DNA of 64,000 bases from an uncultured Pseudodesulfovibrio sp. (GCF_963677845.1 NZ_OY782498.1:3479518-3543517); one strand, 5' to 3'. Numbered from the stretch's first letter, positions 1-9,031 are shown. The notes: generated from the sequence alone by a model not told the origin. Numbers and translations: made by a program.

Positions 1-930
1 GGACTGCCGACATTCGCCATACCGACCGTGCCCTTCACATGGGAAACCCTTGTGTTCGTCGTTCCCTATGCGCTCATTTTGGCGGCTATCGGGCTGATCG
101 AGTCACTGATGACTCTGTCGCTTATCGATGAGTTGACTGAGACTCGCGGGTCCGGCAACCGGGAGTGCATGGCGCAGGGAGTCGCCAACTTCGTCAATGG
201 AATGTTCGGCGGGATGGGAGGTTGTGCCATGATCGGGCAGAGCATCATCAATATCACCTCGGGCGGGCGAGGGCGTCTGTCCGGTATTGTTGCGGCAGGT
301 GCATTGCTGTTCTTCATTCTGTTCACCTCACAATATATAGAACAGATTCCTATTGCCGCTCTGGTCGGCGTGATGTTCATCGTGGTCATCAAGACCTTTG
401 CATGGAGCACGTTCAACATCGTGAACAAGATTCCCAAGTGGGACGTACTGGTTATCGTGTTGGTGACTGTACTGACTGTGAAGTACGATTTGGCCATCGC
501 GGTTATTTGTGGTGTCATTATCTCGGCTCTGATTTTTGCATGGAAAAACGCCCTGCGGATTCGCGCTCGGAAGATGGTGGATGAACACGGAATCAAGCAT
601 TATCAGATTTACGGTCCGCTGTTTTTCGCCTCTACCGCGCTTTTTCTGAGCAAGTTTGACGTGATCAACGACCCGGATGAAGTCATCATCGACTTTCAGG
701 AATCCCGGATCATGGATCAATCAGCCATCGAAGCCATTAATAAGATTGCCGCGTTGTATCATCGTGCAGGCAAGTCCGTTCATCTTTGGCATCTCAGTGC
801 CGATTGTATTCGTCTCATCAAGCGGGCTGAAAAGATCTGCGTTGTGAATGTGCTGAAAGACCCGGACTATTTCGTCGGCATAGATGATTACCGGCAATAT
901 CAGGAAAATCTTGAATTTGAATCATTGTAA
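1..930 (+). CDS. SulP-family anion transporter, C-terminal part (5' end outside window)
   Basis: The frame is open from base 1, so the gene starts upstream of the window; the GTG at 28 is internal. The visible part holds the last membrane segments of a SulP/SLC26 anion transporter, including a Gly-rich stretch (GGMGGCAMIGQS) typical of the family. A cytoplasmic STAS domain follows from about base 590, with the recognisable strand IDFQESRIMDQSAIEAI. SulP proteins move sulfate, bicarbonate or other anions across the inner membrane by proton or sodium coupling; the substrate cannot be read from sequence. The gene ends alone, with an intrinsic terminator 20 bp downstream. Family assignment is firm, substrate unknown. 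Confidence 0.9.
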   Translation, partial: GLPTFAIPTVPFTWETLVFVVPYALILAAIGLIESLMTLSLIDELTETRGSGNRECMAQGVANFVNGMFGGMGGCAMIGQSIINITSGGRGRLSGIVAAGALLFFILFTSQYIEQIPIAALVGVMFIVVIKTFAWSTFNIVNKIPKWDVLVIVLVTVLTVKYDLAIAVICGVIISALIFAWKNALRIRARKMVDEHGIKHYQIYGPLFFASTALFLSKFDVINDPDEVIIDFQESRIMDQSAIEAINKIAALYHRAGKSVHLWHLSADCIRLIKRAEKICVVNVLKDPDYFVGIDDYRQYQENLEFESL

Positions 931-950
931 AATGAAGGCCTGAGGCCTGC

Positions 951-1005
951 AAAAAAGATCAGATTTTGACGAATGAAAAATATACGTCGGGTCTGATCTT
1001 TTTTT
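951..1005 (+). terminator. Intrinsic terminator after the SulP gene
   Basis: Inverted repeat AAGATCAGA / TCTGATCTT with an AT-rich loop of about 28 bases, followed by a run of T. It sits just after the SulP stop codon. The long loop makes it somewhat weak. Confidence 0.7.
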
Positions 1006-1258
1006 GTGCTTTGCTTTCAATCCTTTTCAGGCGTTTGTATGAAAGATAAATCAAAAATCCTGTTGTCTTGGCTATACGTCAGGCGTAGGTATGTTTTTAA
1101 TTGCAGGGTGTTCTTCGCGTTATGCCCTGTGAAAGGAATTTGGAGTTCTCGTCCAGACGTTGCGTTATGCGGTGTAACCCCGATTGGCCGGATGCAGATG
1201 TCGGCAGTGAGGCGTTACAAAATGTCAACGCGCTAATTTCTTTATTAAGGAGTCGCAC
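1006..1258. other. Intergenic, no gene seen
   Basis: A 76-codon open frame at 1006-1236 has no ribosome binding site and no recognisable protein character. The stretch most likely carries only the promoter of the secreted GlcG-like gene, whose ribosome binding site AAGGAG lies at 1247-1252. Confidence 0.5.
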
Positions 1259-1756
1259 ATGCGAAAACTGATGCTCTCTACAATTCTTGCTCTCTCCTTC
1301 ATGTTGTCTTTTTCTCTTCCTGCTCTTGCAGGCAGCCCTGTTAAAACATTGCCTGGAGATATCACACTCGCTCAAGCTCAGACCATTTTGACGGCTGCGC
1401 TCAAGAAGGCCGAGGCTATCAAGGTCCCGATGAATATCGCCATTGTTGACGCCGGTGGTAATCTCAAAGCCTTCTATCGTCAGGAAGACGCCTTTATCGG
1501 CAGCATTGACATCTCTATCAAGAAAGCAGTCACGGCTCGTTACTTCAATATGCCCACCCGCGCTCTGGGAGCCGCTTCTCAGGTTGGAAAATCCCTTTAC
1601 GGTATTGAAGTCAGCAATGACGGCCTGATTCTCTTTGCCGGAGGCGTTCCGCTGGTGGATGCAAATAACGTTATCATTGGTGCAATCGGCGTGAGCGGTG
1701 GCAGTGTTGATGAAGATGAAAGCGTGGCCATAGCTGGGGCTGCAGTCATCAAGTAG
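1259..1756 (+). CDS. Secreted GlcG/HbpS-family (DUF336) heme-binding-like protein
   Basis: A 165-residue protein with a clear Sec signal peptide (about residues 1-24, ending LPALA) and then a full DUF336/GlcG-HbpS domain. Family hallmarks are the IAIVDAGGNLKAFYRQ strand, the K(K)AVTAR helix and the final IGAIGVSGG turn. Members of this family bind heme or oxidised cofactors, or are uncharacterised; HbpS of Streptomyces is an extracellular heme sensor. The signal peptide places this copy in the periplasm. AAGGAG six bases before the ATG fixes the start. It stands alone between two terminator-like hairpins. Molecular function is not shown by sequence. Confidence 0.85.
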   Translation: MRKLMLSTILALSFMLSFSLPALAGSPVKTLPGDITLAQAQTILTAALKKAEAIKVPMNIAIVDAGGNLKAFYRQEDAFIGSIDISIKKAVTARYFNMPTRALGAASQVGKSLYGIEVSNDGLILFAGGVPLVDANNVIIGAIGVSGGSVDEDESVAIAGAAVIK

Positions 1757-2083
1757 TGTATTATTGGTCGTCAGTGCGCTGAGGACCGTGTTCGAAATAT
1801 GTACGGTTTCAAACCGGAAAGGGTGAGCCTTTCCGGGGTGGAACCGTCTCTTTATTTGGTTGAGATTGGTATGATATGGTGCATGTTGGGTGATCAACTG
1901 TTGTATCCCGTTTTTTGACAGGGCATACGGAAGAGTAACGAATTGCCGTTGTCGGTAGTATTTTATGTCTATATGGAATGTGTCGTTACAGGCGAAACGC
2001 TTGATGCAACAGGCTTCCGGCAGTTTACAACTATCATGATCTCCGGTAGGAAAATGACGGCTTACCAACAATAAAGACACACT
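1757..2083. other. Intergenic with a stable hairpin, otherwise featureless
   Basis: CCGGAAAGG / CCTTTCCGG (1814-1836) is nested in a second complementarity, ACGGTTTC / GGAACCGT, giving a two-part stem at 1803-1847 followed by CTCTTTATTT. It probably terminates the GlcG-like gene. The rest must hold the promoter of the CotH operon, but no convincing -35/-10 pair or ribosome binding site is visible before the ATG at 2084. A long antisense open frame here is a shadow. Confidence 0.55.
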
Positions 2084-4288
2084 ATGAATGAATTCCATTT
2101 TCGTACCCGCGACGACCTTTTTTTCACCCTGTGTGTGGTGCTTTTGTGTCTTTGTGCATTGCCGCTTTCTTCGGCCCGGGCCGACACCCCTTCCCCGCTT
2201 GTGATCAACGAGGTTTTCGTTGATGGATCGTCAAATTATCCCGACTGGATAGAACTGTATAATAGAGGCGATGTACCTCTTTCGCTTAAGGGATACATCC
2301 TGACGAAAAATGTTGAGGAACAACAGTGGCCTATTCGGGCGGATTTTGTGTGTCCTCCGCGTGGCTACAAAGTCTTTTATTGCGACAAAAAAGACCGTTA
2401 CGATCATACCTCTTTCCGGCTGACCAGTGTTACCGGAGAAGTAGGGCTTTTTTCTCCCGAGGGCGAACTGATTGATTCCGTTTCTTACAATGACCTTCCG
2501 CGATTTACCTCGCTGGGTAGATGGCCTGATGGTGGCGATACTTTTTATATTCACGCCAGCCCGACTAAAGGGAGCGCGAATCAGGAAAGTTCGGTTCTTC
2601 TCGCTGTGGACACAGATATTCCCATCCTCTTCTCCCCTCCCGGAGGCATGTACGAGGACGCGGTCGAACTGAATGTCTCAGTCCCTAAAGGCATGCAGGT
2701 CCGATATACCACGGACGGTACCATCCCAGAGGCTACATCGCTCCTTTTGACAGGTCCTCTTTCCCTCTCGGAAACGACCGCTATTCGGGTTGCCGCAGTC
2801 TCATCGGAAGGGAAAGTCCTTGCTCGAAAGATCAGCTCCTATATTGTGAATGAACCGGGAAATCTCCCCGTGGTTTCTGTTGTCACGGCTCCGAAAAATC
2901 TGTGGGACCCGGAAATCGGTATATATACGGAGGGCGATTCGCCTCAAAAGGGTGAAAGCTTTGCCCCAAATTGGAGTAATAATTGGCGTAGGCCGGTACA
3001 TATAGAGTTCTTTTCAGCTGTCGAGAATTGGTCGGTGGACGGTAAAACCCGCATTTTTGGCGGGGCTTCCCGTGGTCGGCCACAAAAATCCTTTGCCGTA
3101 TATACAACGAGTAAAAAGGAACCATACGGTCTTCAGCGTCAGCTTTTCCCTCACGTCGAAAGGGAAAACTACGCCGGTTTCATTCTTCGTAACGGCGGCG
3201 ACGCTTGGCTGCGGACACAGATTCGGGACGCGTTCATTCAGTCTTTGGTGGAAAACCGAGTAGCCTGTGACATCATGCCTTACCGTCCCGTTGTCGTATA
3301 TCTCAATGGCTCCTATTGGGGGGTCTACGGCCTGCGGGAATTCATGATGCGTAAGAATCTGCTTGCTCGCCATGATTTGCCCATTCAGCGTATTTCCTTG
3401 ATGGACGGCGGAGGGCAGGTTGCTTCAGCAAAAGGACCTTTTGCCAACATGGGGCCTGTCCCGGTCGAAGGAGATTATAAGCCTGCCTTGTCGCAGTTGG
3501 ATGTCGATGCTTTTCTGGATTATCTGGCAGTGGAGTTGTATTCCGGCAATCCTGATTGGCCCGACGGAAACATCAAATGCTGGCGACCTGAGTCAAAAGA
3601 GATCAAGTGGCAATGGATTCTTTTCGACCTTGATCGAGGGTTTAACGGTAAGCGCGGAAAAGGCCCGGAGGTTGATCCGTTTACAAAGCTTTACCAACGG
3701 CAGGGCGGCCGCGGTCTCATGTTTGCGCAGTTGGCAGAAAACACGCAGTTTGTTAAAGATTTTTGTGGGCGCCTGATTGTACATATGCTGACCACCTTCG
3801 ATCCTGACAGATCAATGACTATTCTTGATCGTATTGCTGGTGACATTCGTCCTGAAATGCAGCGACATATCGACCGATGGCGGTGGGACTGGAAGCCGGA
3901 CAGACTGTTCATGACTGTGGGCGATTGGGAACAGAACCTTGAAGGCCTTCGCGAGTATTGTCGACAAAGACCACAGGCCATGCTGTCGATTCTTGATAAA
4001 CGGTTTGCTGTTGGTAAACCGGTATATACGAAGATACGCATTGATAAGCAGGGTGAAGGAATGATCGTTGCGGAGGGTGTCCCGCTTGATGACGGCATCC
4101 TGCAGGGGCTTGTCCCTGAAAATATGGAGATTACCGTTACCGCGACTCCGGCCCCCGGATATGTTTTTGCGGGTTGGAAAATGACCCCGGGCAGTAAGCA
4201 ACCACAGATACACATACAGGCAGGCAAGGCATTTACGGACTGTGCCCTGTTCAAGCCGTCTATAGTCCAAGAGCAGCATAATGAGTAA
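2084..4288 (+). CDS. Secreted CotH-kinase-domain protein with lamin-tail and chitobiase-like domains
   Basis: A 734-residue exported protein. Residues 1-34 form a signal peptide. About 38-165 is a lamin-tail domain (LVINEVFVDGS..YPDWIELYN). About 180-255 is a chitobiase C-terminal-like beta-sandwich (VRYTTDGTIP). About 300-625 is a CotH domain, with the KSFAVY and YLNGSYWGVYGLREF blocks and the acidic FDLD motif (D515, D517) matching the catalytic aspartates of CotH kinases. About 645-734 resembles a repeat domain (AGYVFAGW-like). In Bacillus, CotH is an atypical protein kinase of spore coat proteins; this organism has no reason to sporulate. Its last bases overlap the next gene by 8 bp, so the three genes 2084-5893 are almost certainly one coupled unit. 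Substrate unknown. Confidence 0.85.
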   Translation: MNEFHFRTRDDLFFTLCVVLLCLCALPLSSARADTPSPLVINEVFVDGSSNYPDWIELYNRGDVPLSLKGYILTKNVEEQQWPIRADFVCPPRGYKVFYCDKKDRYDHTSFRLTSVTGEVGLFSPEGELIDSVSYNDLPRFTSLGRWPDGGDTFYIHASPTKGSANQESSVLLAVDTDIPILFSPPGGMYEDAVELNVSVPKGMQVRYTTDGTIPEATSLLLTGPLSLSETTAIRVAAVSSEGKVLARKISSYIVNEPGNLPVVSVVTAPKNLWDPEIGIYTEGDSPQKGESFAPNWSNNWRRPVHIEFFSAVENWSVDGKTRIFGGASRGRPQKSFAVYTTSKKEPYGLQRQLFPHVERENYAGFILRNGGDAWLRTQIRDAFIQSLVENRVACDIMPYRPVVVYLNGSYWGVYGLREFMMRKNLLARHDLPIQRISLMDGGGQVASAKGPFANMGPVPVEGDYKPALSQLDVDAFLDYLAVELYSGNPDWPDGNIKCWRPESKEIKWQWILFDLDRGFNGKRGKGPEVDPFTKLYQRQGGRGLMFAQLAENTQFVKDFCGRLIVHMLTTFDPDRSMTILDRIAGDIRPEMQRHIDRWRWDWKPDRLFMTVGDWEQNLEGLREYCRQRPQAMLSILDKRFAVGKPVYTKIRIDKQGEGMIVAEGVPLDDGILQGLVPENMEITVTATPAPGYVFAGWKMTPGSKQPQIHIQAGKAFTDCALFKPSIVQEQHNE

Positions 4289-5213
4289 TACTTTTTCTTT
4301 TATGGGCAGTAAAACCCGCTTCTTCGGTTGTCTGGTCGGAGCGGTGTCGGCGGCTTCATCTTTTGCCATCAACAGTGCGGCCAGCCGAGGCGATTTGTCC
4401 CGTTTGTTGAATGAACTGCCTGTTGCCGTGGGAATTGGGCTTGTTCTCGGAGTCGTCTACTTCGTGGCCATGCAGCGAGTGTTGCCGAAGCTGGCTCAGG
4501 ATCAGGTTGATGAAATCTGGTCCGGTTTGACGTGGTTTAATCTCAGTGGCTTGTCTCTTTGGGCCGGTGTACTGCCGATTCCCACTCCGTATGTTGAATT
4601 CTGTGTGGGGTTTGTTTTCAGTGGTGGTTGTGCGCGACTCGTGGCTTCTGTTTATACTATTTTCGGAGCTTCGCTTTCCAATCGCAAGCGTTTTGCCAAC
4701 ACCTTTGTGATGCTTGCCCTGACGATTATGCTCGTCATTTCAGTGGTCAAGGCATCCCTTGCTCTCTCCCTCGGTCTTGTCGGTGCCCTTTCCATCATTC
4801 GTTTCAGGACAGCGATTAAGGAACCGGAAGAGCTTGCCTTTCTCTTTTTTACCGTCGCCATCGGGCTTGGATTCGGTGCTGGAAAGTTCGGCATTACTCT
4901 GGCTGCATTCTGGGCCATTTGCATCGGCTTCATTTTGTTTCGTAAAATTCGGGCAAATAAACATATGGAGAACGCGTATCTTGTGACTCTGTATGGTCCC
5001 GGAAAAGACCTGCTTTCCTCGGTCTCGAGCTTTTTGGACAAGAATGAGGTGGCCTATGAGTTTACCCGTCTTGAGACAAGCGACACTTCAAGTCATGTCA
5101 GTTTTCTTGTGGAGATCAATACTATTCAGATTCTCGAAGTGCTGGGGCAGCAATTTCGAGAGCAATATCCCGACGCCAACATGACGATTGTTCAGGCAAG
5201 GAATCTTATCTAA
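4281..5213 (+). CDS. DUF4956 integral membrane protein
   Basis: A 310-residue membrane protein with about six to seven hydrophobic segments in residues 10-225. It carries the DUF4956 signature GLVGALSIIRFRTAIKEPEE around residue 170, followed by LAFLFFTVAIGLGFGAG. The last ~85 residues are soluble, probably cytoplasmic, and look like a small alpha/beta domain. The start ATG overlaps the CotH stop by 8 bp, and its TAA overlaps the next ATG by one base (TAATG), so all three genes are translationally coupled. DUF4956 genes are known to neighbour VTC-domain and CotH genes in diverse bacteria; I know of no assigned function. A channel or membrane anchor for the VTC partner is an inference. Confidence 0.85.
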   Translation: MSNTFSFMGSKTRFFGCLVGAVSAASSFAINSAASRGDLSRLLNELPVAVGIGLVLGVVYFVAMQRVLPKLAQDQVDEIWSGLTWFNLSGLSLWAGVLPIPTPYVEFCVGFVFSGGCARLVASVYTIFGASLSNRKRFANTFVMLALTIMLVISVVKASLALSLGLVGALSIIRFRTAIKEPEELAFLFFTVAIGLGFGAGKFGITLAAFWAICIGFILFRKIRANKHMENAYLVTLYGPGKDLLSSVSSFLDKNEVAYEFTRLETSDTSSHVSFLVEINTIQILEVLGQQFREQYPDANMTIVQARNLI

Positions 5214-5893
5214 TGAACACGGCCAGCACGGACGGAACCCGTTCCTGTCGCTATGAAAGGAAGTTCATTGTTCCGTTGCATATGGTGCAGAATCTGGCCT
5301 CGATTTTGCGGTACAGCAGTTTTGGTTTCAAAGAGATATTTGCTGAACGGATCGTCAATAATATCTATTTTGATACGCCGATGTTTCGTTTCTACAACGA
5401 GAACGTCCAAGGCGTTGCAGAGCGAAAGAAACTGCGTATTCGTTGGTATGGAGATACAACTTTGGCCAAGGAATGCCGCTTTGAGATAAAGCGCAAGGTG
5501 GGCGCTGCCGGTTTCAAGGATGTTTTTCCCATCTCGTTGCAACCCGGCGACCTTGCGACATTTTCCTTTTCAAATACGCTCGCACTTCCAGAGGATGTCA
5601 AATTGCAGTTGGCAGAAACGCGACCCGCCTTGTTCAATCGCTACAGGCGGCGGTATTTTCTCTCTGCCGATGAAAGGTTCCGGGCGACAATGGATTATGA
5701 CCTTCGGTATTCGCATCCCAGTGTCATCGAACGCTCCGGTCATTTCGGCAGCCTTGATGGGGAAGCGGTTCTGGAGCTTAAATATAATCATGAGTTTGAT
5801 ATGGATGCTTCTCCCGTTGTGGATGAATTCCCGTTCTTCTTTTCGAAAAAATCTAAGTACGTCAGTGGAATAGACGAAGTCTATTCGCATTAA
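5213..5893 (+). CDS. VTC-domain protein (polyphosphate-polymerase-like tunnel fold)
   Basis: A 226-residue soluble protein matching the VTC domain of yeast polyphosphate polymerase, a triphosphate-tunnel (CYTH-like) fold. Basic and acidic tunnel residues are visible in order: YERK (K17), RIRW (R75, R77), FEIKRK (E91, K93), a YRRRYF strand, RATMDYDL and a final LELKYN pair of Glu and Lys. In Vtc4 the equivalent residues bind the nucleotide triphosphate and the growing polyphosphate chain. It lacks the SPX domain and membrane part of the eukaryotic complex; the adjacent DUF4956 protein could supply the membrane function. ATG overlaps the preceding stop. Activity as a polyphosphate polymerase is inferred from residue conservation only. 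Confidence 0.85.
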   Translation: MNTASTDGTRSCRYERKFIVPLHMVQNLASILRYSSFGFKEIFAERIVNNIYFDTPMFRFYNENVQGVAERKKLRIRWYGDTTLAKECRFEIKRKVGAAGFKDVFPISLQPGDLATFSFSNTLALPEDVKLQLAETRPALFNRYRRRYFLSADERFRATMDYDLRYSHPSVIERSGHFGSLDGEAVLELKYNHEFDMDASPVVDEFPFFFSKKSKYVSGIDEVYSH

Positions 5894-5910
5894 TGCGCTA
5901 TCTGTAAAAG

Positions 5911-5942
5911 AAAAGGGCGAGTGATTTCTCACTCAGCCCTTT
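5911..5942. terminator. Bidirectional terminator between the VTC and LysE genes
   Basis: AAGGGCGAGTGA / TCACTCAGCCCTT with a short loop, flanked by A and T runs. It lies between convergent stop codons and can serve both strands. Confidence 0.75.
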
Positions 5943-5974
5943 GTCTCGTCGTGGTACGCTTAAGAAGTGTGTCG

Positions 5975-6577
5975 CTACGAGAATGTAAGGTAGATGTGAT
6001 CGTATGCCATCTCTAAGGCAACGATGATCAAGATCGCTCCCATGATGTAATTCAGCCATTTAATGTAAACGGGATTTTCGAAATATTTGGAAACCCTCGA
6101 ACCTGCAAAGGCGTAGACGAACGGTGCACCGAAACCGAGAGCGCCGAGTCCCATGGACCACACCGCGATTTCACTTCCCCCGATTCCTGCTGCCGGAAAT
6201 TGAACGGCTGTTACCGGAAGAACGACGACAAAGGCTTTCGGATTCAGGAGTTGCATCAAAAGCCCGTCTCGAAATGTGAGGTTGGTTGCGCTGCTGCTGT
6301 TTTGCGATATGTCGATATTTGACGAGATAATTTTGCAGGCAAGGTAGAGGATAAAACCGACGCCCGCAGTGGCGATGAACGGCATGGCGTTTTCGTTGAT
6401 TACGGCACTGCCCGTGTAGCCGATCAAAAGAAACCATATGCTCAGAGCTGTCGCCACCCCGAGAGAGAAAGGAATGTGTGCGTTGAATCGCTGTTGCATT
6501 CCGTTCTTTAGGCTGAGTATGTTTACGGGGCCGGGAGTATACATTACCCCCACGCAGAAGAGTATAATTCCGAGCAT
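5975..6577 (-). CDS. LysE/RhtB-family amino-acid exporter
   Basis: A 200-residue, six-helix inner-membrane protein. The N-terminal YTPGPVNILSL motif is the LysE/RhtB signature, and a second hydrophobic repeat follows a charged loop near residue 85. Such proteins export amino acids or related small metabolites by proton exchange; the substrate is not predictable. It lies 10 bp downstream of an AraC-type regulator on the same strand, so the two form an operon and the regulator probably controls this exporter. Confidence 0.88.
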   Translation of the reverse strand: MLGIILFCVGVMYTPGPVNILSLKNGMQQRFNAHIPFSLGVATALSIWFLLIGYTGSAVINENAMPFIATAGVGFILYLACKIISSNIDISQNSSSATNLTFRDGLLMQLLNPKAFVVVLPVTAVQFPAAGIGGSEIAVWSMGLGALGFGAPFVYAFAGSRVSKYFENPVYIKWLNYIMGAILIIVALEMAYDHIYLTFS

Positions 6578-6587
6578 GTGGTTGTCC

Positions 6588-7421
6588 TTATTTCGTCAAT
6601 TGGTGCAGGTATTGCTTGGGAGTGATCCCATAGGAACGTTTGAAATGGCGATTCAAGTGGCTCACATCAAAAAAACCGAAATCCTGCGCAATGTGGGAAA
6701 GTGATTCGTTTGTTCCGAGAATTTCTTTTACCCTGTTGATCTTGTGGTTGAGTATGTACTGGTGCGGCGTCAATCCGAATTGGCTTCGAAACAAACGGAT
6801 GAAATGATATTTTGAAATATTTGCCACCATACTAAGATCATTGATTGAAATATTTTCCGTGATATTGTCATGGATGTACTCTGTGACCTTTAATAGCAGC
6901 GTGTCTTTATTGCTTATCCAGGAATCTGGACTAAAAATGCCCATTCTTTGGGCTATTCGTTGCGCTATTTTGTACAGAGCGTGTTCGTACTCAAGGGAAG
7001 AGTGCCCTGTCTCATCAACGAGCTGAGATGTTCTCAGGATCAAGGATTGGAGAATATTGTCAGTAAAATGGTTTTCCGAAAGTCGGAATTCCGTTTTATT
7101 CAACGCTGTGGCACTCCCTAAAAGCGGGTTAAAGTCTTTTGGTTCGAGGTAGAGCATCGTATATTTCAACGTGTCGTCGTTTCCGGGATTCCCATTATGC
7201 ACATCGCCGGGGTTAAACAGAATAATGTTGCCCGGAGAGCTTCTAAACTCGCTACCGTTGCAAGAAAATTCCTGAATTCCTCCAGTCGTGACCCCGAGAG
7301 CCAATTCCTCGTGGGCGTGTTTAGAATAGGAAAAATCCGACATGACAGCATTGAGGACCGTCATGTTGATATCACTCTTGGCGTTTGCAAAATGAAAATG
7401 ATTTGATTGTGTTTTTGCCAT
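6588..7421 (-). CDS. AraC-family transcriptional regulator with N-terminal cupin
   Basis: A 277-residue regulator. Residues ~15-150 form an AraC-ligand-type cupin (YSKHAHEELALGV, GNIILFNPGDVH), and ~178-275 hold two helix-turn-helix units ending in the family signature (DVSHLNRHFKRSYGITPKQY). Regulators of this build paired with LysE exporters respond to small amino acids or amines and activate the exporter. It is the first gene of a two-gene operon with the exporter at 5975-6577. The 353-bp spacer to the divergent gene at 7776 leaves room for both promoters. Confidence 0.9.
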   Translation of the reverse strand: MAKTQSNHFHFANAKSDINMTVLNAVMSDFSYSKHAHEELALGVTTGGIQEFSCNGSEFRSSPGNIILFNPGDVHNGNPGNDDTLKYTMLYLEPKDFNPLLGSATALNKTEFRLSENHFTDNILQSLILRTSQLVDETGHSSLEYEHALYKIAQRIAQRMGIFSPDSWISNKDTLLLKVTEYIHDNITENISINDLSMVANISKYHFIRLFRSQFGLTPHQYILNHKINRVKEILGTNESLSHIAQDFGFFDVSHLNRHFKRSYGITPKQYLHQLTK

Positions 7422-7775
7422 TTCTCAACCTCTATTCTTCCAATATCAATAAATGGCTTACAAGGGAAAATCTTGGACAAAATTGCTCAATTGCCTTTTC
7501 CCCTCACGCGATGGATTGAATCCTCCGTACAATGCCAACGAGCGAAAGTCTTGTGTTCATCAAAGTTTGTGACAACGGTTTTTGTCTTGAGGCCCCATTC
7601 CCACCCGGTCGTGATTGAGCCTTGTGGGGTTTGTTTTGTTTGTTGAACATGGAATATGTTTTTAATTCCTAAAAGCAGCGGTTTCGCACCATGCAATAAT
7701 TGACTGTCTTTGTTTTCTTGCTTAAATGCTCTCATCGAAATCACTGTATTTAAGTAATTTAACAAAGGTATTGTA
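7422..7775. other. Divergent intergenic region, no gene seen
   Basis: A 354-bp AT-rich spacer between the AraC gene (minus) and the nucleoside permease gene (plus). Open frames here lack ribosome binding sites. It should contain promoters for both sides; a candidate for the permease is annotated at 7700-7728. No clear inverted repeat for the AraC regulator was found by eye. Confidence 0.5.
7700..7728 (+). promoter_or_regulatory. Candidate sigma-70 promoter for the nucleoside permease
   Basis: TTGACT (7700-7705) and TAAATG (7723-7728) are 17 bp apart, about 47 bp before the start codon. The -10 matches the consensus only at three positions, so this is a weak call. Confidence 0.3.
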
Positions 7776-8777
7776 ATGAAACAGCTGAAAGTATGGGGAA
7801 TTGCTGCAGTGCTGCTCGTGAGCATGGTAAGCGTGTCCATGGCTGCCGAGCCGATTAAGGTCAAAGTGTTTGTGGGAGCTCAGTTCGAAATTGGAAAGAT
7901 GGCTGGGGATAAGGCCGGCGAGTTCCAGCATTGGTACGAAGGGTATCTCAAAGACGCCAAGGAATACAAGGTTGTCGGCGCCGAGCACCCCGTATGGGTC
8001 AACAAAGACGGTGTGGCCGGGAGCGTTTTGGGAATGGGCAAAGTGCGTAGTTCTTCAAGCATGACTGCTATTCTCGTTGATCCCCGATTCGATTTTTCCG
8101 ACACATATTTCATCATTACGGGTTGTGCCGGTACACCCCCGCGCGCTGGTACGGTGGCTGCCGTATTCTGGGCAGATTATCTGGTCGATTACGATTTGGG
8201 ACATCGCTGGGGAGCCGGTGAGGTTGCCGAAGGCCAGCCGTTGTTTTCTGTTCGCAAAGGGTATGAGTCCGTGCGGACGATCAAACTCAATCAGAAACTT
8301 GTCCAACGTGCTTTTGAGCTGACCAAGGATACACCTCTTCAGGATTCCGACACTTCCAAGAATTATCGCAAGAATTATCCCGACAAAATGGCACAGCGTT
8401 CGCCTTTTGTTGGTGTGGGAACACACGTTGCAAGCGATACGTTTTTTCATGGCCCCACCTTGTCCAAGGAAGCCCAGTATGTCTGTGATGTCAACGGAGC
8501 AGGCACCTACGTAATAACGGAAATGGAAGGTGTCGCTGTGGGCTACGTTATCACGAAGTTCGGGCATGGCGATCGAGTGTTGAGCCTGCGTACGGCAGTG
8601 AATTTCGATCAGGGCAATCCCAACGAGACCACGCTGGAACACCTCGATCCTGCACCAGGCAACTACCCCGGCGGTTTCTCCACCGGTATCAGGAATGCCT
8701 ATGTCGTTGGTTCCCGTTTTGTGAATGAAGTCATTGCACATTGGAACGAATGGAAGGATGGCGTCCCCGCCCAATAA
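7776..8777 (+). CDS. Periplasmic purine nucleoside permease (NUP family)
   Basis: A 333-residue protein with a signal peptide (residues 1-24) followed by a full-length NUP domain. Family hallmarks are FVGAQFEIGKMAG near the N-terminus, the IITGCAGTPP loop, a conserved GTHVASDTFFHGP block and TEMEGVAVG. NUP proteins are related in fold to nucleoside phosphorylases and were described as nucleoside uptake proteins in yeast. In bacteria they are periplasmic and probably bind or cleave purine nucleosides. AAAGGT seven bases before the ATG supports the start. Monocistronic, closed by a terminator at 8803. Confidence 0.85.
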   Translation: MKQLKVWGIAAVLLVSMVSVSMAAEPIKVKVFVGAQFEIGKMAGDKAGEFQHWYEGYLKDAKEYKVVGAEHPVWVNKDGVAGSVLGMGKVRSSSSMTAILVDPRFDFSDTYFIITGCAGTPPRAGTVAAVFWADYLVDYDLGHRWGAGEVAEGQPLFSVRKGYESVRTIKLNQKLVQRAFELTKDTPLQDSDTSKNYRKNYPDKMAQRSPFVGVGTHVASDTFFHGPTLSKEAQYVCDVNGAGTYVITEMEGVAVGYVITKFGHGDRVLSLRTAVNFDQGNPNETTLEHLDPAPGNYPGGFSTGIRNAYVVGSRFVNEVIAHWNEWKDGVPAQ

Positions 8778-8802
8778 CCACCTTATTCCGAAGAATAAAT
8801 AC

Positions 8803-8837
8803 AAAGAGGTCAACACCATGTGTTGGCCTCTTTTTTA
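8803..8837 (+). terminator. Intrinsic terminator after the nucleoside permease
   Basis: AAGAGGTCAACAC / TGTTGGCCTCTT stem with a short loop followed by six T. Strong and correctly placed. Confidence 0.85.
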
Positions 8838-9031
8838 TAAATGTTGAATCTTGGAAGGGCGAGCTCTGGCTTAACTCTTGAATACTATGCTCAAAGTTGC
8901 ATGTGTAACATCTGAAATATTTGGTTTTTTATTCTCTGGTTAACAGAGAATTAATTGTATTTGATTGATTAGCTTATTGTTCTATAGATGAATGCCAAAG
9001 TTTTTAATAAATTAAGCACCGAGGATTTTTC

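Noticed and set aside
1097-2098. Long minus-strand open frame opposite the GlcG-like gene
   Set aside because: It is antisense to an obvious secreted protein gene, has no ribosome binding site and shows no protein-family character.
8770-8900. Attachment-site duplicate of the tRNA-Arg 3' end left of yaaA
   Set aside because: No stretch matching the tRNA 3' end was found there by eye.
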